Assembly (NCBI GenBank): GCA_027490155.1
Contig: JAIXYP010000005.1
Coordinates: 124,001-188,000, forward strand
Length of the DNA: 64,000 nt
Reading direction: 5' to 3'
From: Cytophagaceae bacterium
Lineage (GTDB): Bacteria > Bacteroidota > Bacteroidia > Cytophagales > Flexibacteraceae
The notes below the pieces were generated by a model that saw only the letters and a list, made by a program, of their open reading frames with translations, did not search any database and was not told the DNA's origin. The position numbers were made by a program, and so were the translations under genes. Below are positions 57,310-64,000 of the stretch, in pieces; the stretch's first letter is position 1, and each line of letters starts with the position of its first letter.

Positions 57310-60045
57310 TTGCTGCACAAGACGATTTCCTATTTGGCGATCGGACTTGTTGCTATGGGATTGTGGGCCTGTTCGCAGGAACGTAAGGGTAAGATCCCGG
57401 TGGCATGGCACAATCTCAATAGCAAATACAACGCGCACTTCTTGGCCCTAGAGAAGATGAACGAGGCTGAGACCATGGTGCGTGAGAACCACTCGGACAA
57501 TTACAACAGGATCTTGGATGTGATGCCTGTGCCTAGTGCCCAGACAGAGACCTCCCTAGCTCCCATGCTGACTGAGTGCCTCAAAAAGGCCTCAATTCCT
57601 ATCCAGCGACATAAGAATAGCGACTGGGTTGATGACTGCTATTTGTTGGTTGGCAAAGTGCGATACTACAAACGCGAAGAGTATGACATGGCTGTCTATA
57701 CCTTCAAATACAATTTCAGCAAGTCGAAGGACCCTGCCATGAAGCAGCAGTCCATTATCTGGCTGATGAGGACCTACCTCAAGGGTAATGACCTTAATGG
57801 GGCCTTCATCGCCGATGACTACCTGATGCGTCAGGCGATGTACAAGGATAATCTGAAGGAATACTATGTCACCAAGGCTTGGTTCCACCAGAAGAAGATG
57901 GAGTACAAAGAGGTAGCCTATTACCTCGAAAAGGCCGTCAAATTGATGTTGTTCCCGACAGACGAGAAGGCACGGTACTATTACATCATCGCTCAGATCA
58001 GGCAGCGTCTCGGAGAAGACAAGAGTGCCTTTGAGAATTATAGCAATGCCATCGGGTGTTTCCCGCCTTATGAAATGGACTTCTATGCCAAGGCTAACAT
58101 TGGTCAGGTAACCTCTTTGGCCAATCAGGATGACATTAATAAGATTAACAAGTACTTCAAGAAGCTACTGAAGGACGAGAAGAACAAAGAGTTTAAGGAC
58201 AAGGTCTATTACGAAATGGGCCGTTTTGAAGCCCGACAAGGCAACACCGAAAAGGCGATAGAGAACTGGAACCTAGCGGTTAGGAATGCTGGCGCCACCC
58301 CCTATGTCAAGTCCTATGCCTACCTCAGGATGGGGGAGACCTACTATGAAAAGCTCAAACAGTTCAACCAAGCTAAGTTCTATTATGACTCAGCCCTATT
58401 GACCCTAGACACCCTAGAGGAAAACTATGCTAGTATCAAGAAGCGTGGCAAGTACCTGACTGAGTTCATCAAGGCTTGGGAGGTTGTAGATCGGGAAGAT
58501 AGCCTACAGCGGATTGCCCGGATGGATAGCAATAGCCGCAATGCCATCATCGACAAGATGATTGCCAAGGCCGATGACAAAAAGAAGAAGGAGGACAAAC
58601 TCGCAAAACAACTCGCAAGAGAGGCAAAAATCGCTCAAGAGGAGGGTAGTGGTGCCAACTCCGTTTTTGACAATAAAAATAACCTAGGGATGGGAGCTGG
58701 CAACAAACCAGCCAGCAATGGGACGTGGTACTTCTATAACCCAGCAAGTATATCGGCAGGTCGGGATGCCTTTGTGCGGAAGTGGGGCAATCGTGTGCTA
58801 GAAGACAACTGGCGAAGGTCCAAAAAAGAGAAACAGGTTGCCGAAAATGAGCCAACGGGCAGCACTCCCGGTGCTGATACTAGTGCAAAAAAACAGTTAG
58901 CTACTGCCGAAAAGTCCGAGGTTGCCTCAAAGGAGGATAGCAAAGCCGATACTAAAAAGAAAGCCCCTGCTTCCGCAGCTGAAAAGCGTGCCTCATACTT
59001 GGCGGATCTACCCTTAACTGAAGAGAAGATGTTGGCATCAAATGCCAAAATTGAACCTGCTTTGTTTGATCTAGGCAAGGTTTATGATTACCGCCTAGAG
59101 GAGTACAAAAATGCTGAAATTACCTTCGAACGTTTGGTGAGGTCCTATCCCAATTTTGAGAAGCGAGCTGAGGCCATGTATTATCTGTATACCCTCCAGA
59201 GCAAACTTAACAGCCCATCGCGCCAACAGCACTGGAAGGATCAACTCCTGAAGGATCACCCAGAGAGTATCTATGCCAAGCTCTTGTTGAACCCGAACTA
59301 CCTTAAAGAGCAAAAGGCATCAAACGCTGTTGTTGCAGACTTATACAAGCAGGCCTACGAACAATATGAGTCTGAACGCTTTGCAGAAGCAACTACAACA
59401 CTAAACAGTATCCTTAAGACCTATCCAGATAATGATTTGAGGGATAAAATTGCGCTTTTGCAAGCCCTTCTGACTGGTCGTACGGTGGACTACGATACCT
59501 ACAAACAACAGTTGGTTGCTTTCCAGAAGGATTACCCCAAAAGCAAAATGGTACCTTTTGCTCGTGATATGATCAAGCAAGGGGATGAGTTTCTGGCCAA
59601 AATGAATGCCCGCGATACTGGCAAAGCCAAGCTTGATAGCGCCTTGATCGCCAAGGGCAAAACACCATACTCTACCTCCGTGGACGGACCTCAGATCTAT
59701 GTGGTAGTCATCAAACTCGGTAAGATGAGCGAAACGGAAGTCAAACAAAAGTTTGCCAACTACAATAGGCTCTATTATCCCGAAGACAACTTTAACGTCG
59801 AGGACCTGCTGCTAGGGGATGAAAAACACTTTGTGGTCCGGGTTCGAGAGTTTGCCACCAAGTTTCAGGGCCTGAATTATATGCGTAAACAGCAAGACCC
59901 CGGCTCTGCGTTTGACGAACTTGGGAATATCGATGCTAAGATGTTTGTGATCACACCCGACAACTTTAGGCTGTTCTACAAAAGCAAAAATATTCTTGAG
60001 TATTATCAGTTTTTCCAAACTAACTATGACATGAGTGAGCTGTAA
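57310..60045 (+). CDS. porW: PorW/SprE-type TPR lipoprotein of the type IX secretion system
   Basis: Lipoprotein needed for T9SS secretion and gliding in Bacteroidota. The longest frame starts at ATG 57172, but its first 46 residues are not a signal. A TTG at 57310 gives a lipoprotein signal (LLHKTISYLAIGLVAMGLWAC) ending at the lipobox LWAC, so I use it; ATG 57190 is another option. Family markers are VAWHNLNSKYNAHFLALEKM just after the lipid cysteine and many TPR units (VRYYKREEYDMAVYTFKYNF, YFYMAGR-like repeats). Residues about 480-630 are charged low-complexity, followed by a second TPR set and the C-terminal FRLFYKSKNILEYYQFFQTN. Total 911 residues. Two putative cargo proteins are encoded at 6.7-13.7 kb. 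Confidence 0.85.
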   Translation: MLHKTISYLAIGLVAMGLWACSQERKGKIPVAWHNLNSKYNAHFLALEKMNEAETMVRENHSDNYNRILDVMPVPSAQTETSLAPMLTECLKKASIPIQRHKNSDWVDDCYLLVGKVRYYKREEYDMAVYTFKYNFSKSKDPAMKQQSIIWLMRTYLKGNDLNGAFIADDYLMRQAMYKDNLKEYYVTKAWFHQKKMEYKEVAYYLEKAVKLMLFPTDEKARYYYIIAQIRQRLGEDKSAFENYSNAIGCFPPYEMDFYAKANIGQVTSLANQDDINKINKYFKKLLKDEKNKEFKDKVYYEMGRFEARQGNTEKAIENWNLAVRNAGATPYVKSYAYLRMGETYYEKLKQFNQAKFYYDSALLTLDTLEENYASIKKRGKYLTEFIKAWEVVDREDSLQRIARMDSNSRNAIIDKMIAKADDKKKKEDKLAKQLAREAKIAQEEGSGANSVFDNKNNLGMGAGNKPASNGTWYFYNPASISAGRDAFVRKWGNRVLEDNWRRSKKEKQVAENEPTGSTPGADTSAKKQLATAEKSEVASKEDSKADTKKKAPASAAEKRASYLADLPLTEEKMLASNAKIEPALFDLGKVYDYRLEEYKNAEITFERLVRSYPNFEKRAEAMYYLYTLQSKLNSPSRQQHWKDQLLKDHPESIYAKLLLNPNYLKEQKASNAVVADLYKQAYEQYESERFAEATTTLNSILKTYPDNDLRDKIALLQALLTGRTVDYDTYKQQLVAFQKDYPKSKMVPFARDMIKQGDEFLAKMNARDTGKAKLDSALIAKGKTPYSTSVDGPQIYVVVIKLGKMSETEVKQKFANYNRLYYPEDNFNVEDLLLGDEKHFVVRVREFATKFQGLNYMRKQQDPGSAFDELGNIDAKMFVITPDNFRLFYKSKNILEYYQFFQTNYDMSEL

Positions 60046-60172
60046 TCCGCAGTAAAATCATGGCCATAGGTACTCGGAATCAACATTACAACCTCATTCA
60101 CACTTATCATTGCATTGCTGACCACCGGATCTAATTATCCTGAGCGCAGAGCTACCTAATCACCAACCCAAA

Positions 60173-61330
60173 ATGACAAATCAAGACCAAGATTTTGGCA
60201 CACGTGCCATCCACGCAGGCGTAGAGCCGGACCCTACAACAGGTGCCATCATGACGCCTATCTTTCAGACTAGTACCTACGTACAACAATCGCCAGGGGT
60301 GCACAAAGGCTTTGAGTACAGCAGAACGCACAATCCTACCCGCAATGTGCTGCAGGACAACCTCGCTAGTCTCGAAAATGGCAAGTATTGCAATGCTTTT
60401 TCTTCGGGCATGGCAGCTACCGAAACCGTAATCAAATCGCTTCTTCCCGGAGATGAGGTCATTGCTGCTAACGACCTTTATGGTGGGTCATATCGGTTGT
60501 TTACCAAGGTTTGGGCCAACTTTGGTATCAAGTTTTCGTTTGCGGACTTCAGTACACCTAGCAACATCGAGCCACTCATCACCCCCAAGACTAAGTTAGT
60601 ATGGCTTGAGACACCAACCAATCCCTTACTCGGGATCATTGATATTGCTGGCATCGCTGCTATCTGCAAAAAACATGGAATCCTGCTAGTCGTCGATAAC
60701 ACATTTGGTACCCCATACCTTCAGAACCCACTAGACTTAGGTGCTGATGTCGTTATGCACTCTCTGACTAAGTACTTGGCCGGACACAGTGACGTGGTGA
60801 TGGGTGCCTTGATCACCAACAATGCTGACCTTGCCGCCAAGTTCCAATACCTAATGAATAGCACGGGTAACAATCCGGGTCCGTTTGACTCATGGTTGGT
60901 CCTTCGAGGTATCAAAACCCTGCACGTCCGGATGGATCGCCATTGCCACAATGGAGGTATCATGGCTAACTTCCTGAATGAACATCCACTTGTGGAGAAG
61001 GTTTTCTACCCAGGCCTTGCCCACCACCCCAACCATGACGTGGCCAAGCGGCAAATGCGTGGATTTGGTGGTATGATCAGTTTCATCCTCAAAGGAGATG
61101 ACTATGGCCAGGCTGTCCGTGTTATGGAAAGTTTCAAAGTGTTTAGCCTAGGCGAGTCCCTTGGTGGGGTTGAGTCAATCTGCACACACCCTGCAAGCAT
61201 GACCCATGCATCTGTGCCAAAAGAAGAACGCGAAAAAACAGGTTTCAGAGATACCCTTATCCGCCTATCGGTCGGGATCGAGGGCATCGATGACTTGGTG
61301 GCAGATGTCACACAGGCCCTAAAAGCCTAA
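60173..61330 (+). CDS. cystathionine gamma-synthase / gamma-lyase
   Basis: PLP-dependent Cys/Met metabolism enzyme of fold type I, 385 residues. The PLP lysine is K200 in HSLTKYLAGHSD. Other family motifs: FEYSRTHNPTRNVLQ, GMAATETVIKSLLPGDEV, VWLETPTNPLLGIIDI, DNTFGTPYLQNP and ESLGGVESICTHPASMTH. Close relatives are annotated as cystathionine gamma-synthase (methionine synthesis) or gamma-lyase (cysteine from cystathionine); the sequence alone does not separate them. Preceded by 127 bp of non-coding DNA and followed by a strong terminator. Confidence 0.93.
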   Translation: MTNQDQDFGTRAIHAGVEPDPTTGAIMTPIFQTSTYVQQSPGVHKGFEYSRTHNPTRNVLQDNLASLENGKYCNAFSSGMAATETVIKSLLPGDEVIAANDLYGGSYRLFTKVWANFGIKFSFADFSTPSNIEPLITPKTKLVWLETPTNPLLGIIDIAGIAAICKKHGILLVVDNTFGTPYLQNPLDLGADVVMHSLTKYLAGHSDVVMGALITNNADLAAKFQYLMNSTGNNPGPFDSWLVLRGIKTLHVRMDRHCHNGGIMANFLNEHPLVEKVFYPGLAHHPNHDVAKRQMRGFGGMISFILKGDDYGQAVRVMESFKVFSLGESLGGVESICTHPASMTHASVPKEEREKTGFRDTLIRLSVGIEGIDDLVADVTQALKA

Positions 61331-61351
61331 GTAGCCCATACCAATACAGGA

Positions 61352-61386
61352 CAATAGCACGGCAAATGACCGTGCTATTGTTTTTT
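61352..61386 (+). terminator. terminator of the cystathionine gamma-synthase/lyase gene
   Basis: CAATAGCACGG (61352-61362) pairs with CCGTGCTATTG (61370-61380), 11 perfect pairs with a 7-base loop, followed by six T. It lies 22 bp after the stop codon and shows the next gene has its own promoter. Confidence 0.9.
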
Positions 61387-61516
61387 GGCTCTATTTTTGG
61401 GTTTGCCCGCTTTCTCAATTTGCTTTTGCGGATACGGGACTAGTAGAATACCAACATTACAAACTGATGGCCAGACCAGAACGGGAACCAATCAGCAATT
61501 TTCAGACTCAGGATCG

Positions 61517-62812
61517 ATGTTAGACCAGTTAGGATCAAAACAAAAAACACTTGCCGTTATCGGCCTTGGCTATGTAGGTCTGCCGATTGCCTTGGCTTTT
61601 GCCCGCAAATTCAAGGTCATCGGTTTTGACATCAATGCTGATCGTGTCCAGATGATGCAAAACAATCAGGACCCTAGTGGTGAACTTGAGGCTTCGGATT
61701 TTGCAGGTACTGACATCGTCTTCACTGATCAACTGTCGGTCCTAGAGGAGGCAAGTTTTTATATAGTCGCGGTGCCAACACCGATTGATGCCCACACCAT
61801 GCCGGACCTCAAGCCATTGTTGGCTGCAAGCCGAACAGTTGGGCAGGTCCTGAAAAAGGGGGACTGTGTCGTTTTCGAGTCAACGGTCTATCCAGGCTGC
61901 ACAGAAGAAGATTGCCTACCTGTGCTTGAGGACCTTAGTGGCCTTAAGCTACATCAAGATTTTTCCATCGGTTACTCTCCAGAGCGAATCAACCCGGGTG
62001 ACAAGGAGCACACCCTGACCAAAATCATGAAGGTGGTCTCTGGTTCTTCGCCAGAAACACTTGAGCTGGTGGCAGGTGTTTACGGATCAATCATTGAAGC
62101 TGGTATCTACCGTGCCAGTAGCATCAAGGTGGCTGAGGCAGCCAAAATCATCGAGAACACCCAACGGGACCTAAACATTGCCTTGATGAATGAGCTGTCG
62201 ATGATCTTTGATCGGATGAAAATCAATACATACGAGGTGCTAGAGGCTGCAGGAACTAAATGGAATTTCTTGCGCTTTTCGCCTGGTTTGGTGGGTGGCC
62301 ATTGTATTGGGGTGGATCCTTATTACCTAACTTACAAAAGCAAAGCTTTGGGCCATGAGCCAAAGGTCATCCTATCTGGCAGGGCCATCAATGATGAGAT
62401 GGGTGCGCATATTGCAAAGCGCACAGTTCAGAAACTGGTCAAGATGGGTAAGGACCTGAACGAGTCTCGGGTGTTGGTTATGGGGGCCACTTTCAAGGAG
62501 GATGTTGGCGATATCCGTAACAGCAAGGTGGCTGACGTGGTACACGAGCTTGAGGCCTTTAGCCTTGCTGTTGATGTCATTGATCCCTATGCCACGCCAG
62601 CCGAAATGCTTCATGAATACGATATCAAGTTGATGCCTGATGAGGCCCTCAGGACCGACTATGATGCCATCATTCTAGCCGTGGCGCACAAGACCTACTT
62701 GGCCTTGCCTAGTACTTGGTTTGCAGATCACACGGCGTCACAAGCACTTTTGGTGGATGTCAAAGGGGTGATGCGCGGCAAAGTTCCAGAACTGGTCTAT
62801 TGGAGTTTGTAG
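61517..62812 (+). CDS. nucleotide-sugar dehydrogenase (UDP-HexNAc 6-dehydrogenase type)
   Basis: NAD-dependent four-electron oxidation of a UDP-N-acetylhexosamine to the uronic acid, feeding capsule or O-antigen. The 431-residue product has VIGLGYVGLPIALAF as the N-terminal dinucleotide loop, the substrate-binding segment NTQRDLNIALMNELSMIFDR, and catalytic C263 in GGHCIGVDPYYL. The C-terminal domain has MGATFKEDVGDIRNSKV. Motifs fit the TviB/WbpO-like subgroup (N-acetylgalactosamine/glucosamine) better than UDP-glucose dehydrogenase. I use ATG 61517 because the upstream 44 residues from 61385 overlap the terminator and have no family match. Other sugar pathway genes are not adjacent. Confidence 0.9.
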   Translation: MLDQLGSKQKTLAVIGLGYVGLPIALAFARKFKVIGFDINADRVQMMQNNQDPSGELEASDFAGTDIVFTDQLSVLEEASFYIVAVPTPIDAHTMPDLKPLLAASRTVGQVLKKGDCVVFESTVYPGCTEEDCLPVLEDLSGLKLHQDFSIGYSPERINPGDKEHTLTKIMKVVSGSSPETLELVAGVYGSIIEAGIYRASSIKVAEAAKIIENTQRDLNIALMNELSMIFDRMKINTYEVLEAAGTKWNFLRFSPGLVGGHCIGVDPYYLTYKSKALGHEPKVILSGRAINDEMGAHIAKRTVQKLVKMGKDLNESRVLVMGATFKEDVGDIRNSKVADVVHELEAFSLAVDVIDPYATPAEMLHEYDIKLMPDEALRTDYDAIILAVAHKTYLALPSTWFADHTASQALLVDVKGVMRGKVPELVYWSL

Positions 62813-62947
62813 CAGGCTAAAGCGACATATCGGTTAGTATTATTAGGGCAATGGCGCAGGTCATGACCCTTTTTTATGCCTCATTTTTTTTGGTTCTGAG
62901 GTATCAAACTGCGCTTTTGTATTCATATTTGCAACATTGTTGCATCT

Positions 62948-64000
62948 ATGAAAACCATAATCTGGGTTTTGCTGGTCCTGTCCTATCTAGCCACTTCGGT
63001 TGCCAAGGGTAGTGATTTGCTGTCTAGCTCAGAGCCAAGGGACTGGACTACGAACTTAGGCTCAGTACATAAGTTGACCCTTATTGTTCAGGATCAAAAC
63101 GGTAACCGCATTCCTGAAGCCATTGCTCAGGCGTCTCATGAAGGTCATGCCCACGTTCACAAGTCCAATAACGGGGTCATTACCTTCGACCTCAGCTCCG
63201 ACAGTGTTCGATTGGTGGTTCAGGCCATTGGCTATAACTCATACCGAGGTTCCATCTTACTCAGGCGGGACACGACTATCAACCTGACATTGAGCCCCGC
63301 AAGTGCTGACAAAGCTGAAATCGAAATCCTGACCCTCTACCAAAGGACTCAGACTCAAAGTATATCTAGACTTGGCAAAGAGGACCTTAACAAAGCAAAG
63401 GGCCAGATGTTAGGCGAGGTGTTGGGTGGCCTTAGTGGTGTATCCATGTTCAAGACTGGGGCTAGTATCGTAAAGCCTGTTATCCATGGGCAGTCTGGCC
63501 AGCGAATCATCATCATGAATGCTGGTGCCAAACAAGAAGGCCAACAATGGGGTGACGAACACGCCCCAGAGATCGATCCTTCGGTGGCTGATAGCCTAGT
63601 TGTAGTGAAAGGGGCGGCAGGTGTGCGGTATGGCCCAGATGCCATCGGCGGTGTTATTGTGGTGGAGCCGACTAAACCAAAGGCCAATGCAGGTACTGTT
63701 GGTGAGGCAACCTTTGCAGCTTCTAGCAATAACAGGATGGGATTTGGAAACCTGAGGCTAGAGACCTATCAACGGATTGGTGCCCTTAATTCAGGGGTTT
63801 ATGCCCGTATCCAGACATCAGGGAAATATGCTGGTGATGGCCAAACACCAACCTATAACCTTGTCAACACCGGCTATCGAGAACGTAACCTGAGTCTATT
63901 GACAGGTATTGAAGGTTATTATGGCCACCTAGAGGCTTTTTACAGCCTTTTCCAGACCGAACTTGGGATTTTTGCAGGCAGTCATATCGGGAACTTGTCA
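62948..64000 (+). CDS. TonB-dependent outer-membrane receptor, 3' end cut by window edge
   Basis: Outer-membrane receptor that imports a large or scarce substrate with TonB energy. The frame starts at ATG 62948 and runs off the right edge, giving the first 351 residues. After a signal peptide (TIIWVLLVLSYLATSVAKG) comes a carboxypeptidase-D regulatory-like domain (about 38-120), then the plug (LGEVLGGLSGVSMFKTGAS, PVIHGQSGQRIIIMNAGAK, GVRYGPDAIGGVIVVEP). Barrel strands begin near residue 265. In the regulatory-like domain the segment HEGHAHVH has four histidines in eight residues, which may bind a metal. Substrate unknown; the missing barrel prevents a guess. Confidence 0.92.
   Translation, partial: MKTIIWVLLVLSYLATSVAKGSDLLSSSEPRDWTTNLGSVHKLTLIVQDQNGNRIPEAIAQASHEGHAHVHKSNNGVITFDLSSDSVRLVVQAIGYNSYRGSILLRRDTTINLTLSPASADKAEIEILTLYQRTQTQSISRLGKEDLNKAKGQMLGEVLGGLSGVSMFKTGASIVKPVIHGQSGQRIIIMNAGAKQEGQQWGDEHAPEIDPSVADSLVVVKGAAGVRYGPDAIGGVIVVEPTKPKANAGTVGEATFAASSNNRMGFGNLRLETYQRIGALNSGVYARIQTSGKYAGDGQTPTYNLVNTGYRERNLSLLTGIEGYYGHLEAFYSLFQTELGIFAGSHIGNLS

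Noticed and set aside
62850-62880. Possible terminator after the nucleotide-sugar dehydrogenase
   Set aside because: There is a T-run after CCC, but pairing with the upstream GGG leaves a large irregular loop; too weak to list.
63355-63729. Antisense 124-residue frame in the TonB receptor gene
   Set aside because: The plus strand encodes a convincing plug domain there; the antisense translation has no recognisable motif.

Overview
The window looks like chromosomal DNA from a member of the Bacteroidota. The signs are: two secreted proteins ending in type IX secretion (T9SS) C-terminal sorting domains; a PorW/SprE-type T9SS lipoprotein; Bacteroidota-restricted families (DUF4290, DUF6438, DUF6175-like, a YbbR-like protein next to coaE, a Nif3 protein with a CutA1-like insert); start codons with almost no Shine-Dalgarno sequence; and intergenic boxes matching the Bacteroidota -7 consensus TAnnTTTG. 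No rRNA, tRNA, CRISPR array, insertion sequence, integrase or phage gene was found. Genes at both edges are cut (argG at the left, a TonB-dependent receptor at the right).

Layout. 1-6.5 kb: argG, a TolC-type channel, L-serine dehydratase beta subunit, a class IV aminotransferase, an alpha/beta hydrolase and a cysteine-rich ferrochelatase. 6.7-13.7 kb: a convergent pair of T9SS cargo genes, a 1580-residue serine/threonine/glycine-rich surface protein and a CotH-kinase protein with a P-domain, sharing one 19-bp perfect-stem terminator. 13.9-15.8 kb: a small unknown gene, ftsE and a family 2 glycosyltransferase in a tight run. 15.9-22.2 kb: recQ, a two-lipoyl-domain E2 acyltransferase, an IscA-type protein and a GT4 glycosyltransferase. 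22.4-23.2 kb: an Hpt/receiver phosphorelay pair. 23.3-29.3 kb: cyanophycin synthetase abutting a PaaH-like 3-hydroxyacyl-CoA dehydrogenase, then murA (active-site Cys replaced by Asp) and a DUF4290 gene. 29.6-38.2 kb: Nif3, a zinc-ribbon coiled-coil protein, a TPR protein, pabB, paaN, tryptophan 2,3-dioxygenase and an M48 lipoprotein protease. 38.4-45.8 kb: a glycosyltransferase-deacetylase fusion and a divergent pair of secreted sugar-active proteins. 45.9-48.5 kb: YbbR-like, coaE, ctlX. 48.5-55.8 kb: a block of poorly described envelope proteins. 55.9-64 kb: hemW, porW, a cystathionine gamma-synthase/lyase, a nucleotide-sugar dehydrogenase and the TonB receptor.

Working together. PorW and the two sorting-domain proteins belong to one secretion pathway. 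PaaN, the PaaH-like dehydrogenase and tryptophan dioxygenase point to aromatic compound catabolism, with the genes dispersed. PabB and the class IV aminotransferase (possible PabC) could make p-aminobenzoate. Cyanophycin synthetase suggests storage of an Asp/Arg polymer, with argG and ctlX also touching arginine and citrulline metabolism. Several glycosyltransferases and the nucleotide-sugar dehydrogenase suggest surface polysaccharide synthesis. The best candidate for an undescribed system is the run at 50336-55175: a barrel-like outer-membrane protein, a lipoprotein and two exported proteins of unknown function, with a clear promoter at the front and a terminator at the end.
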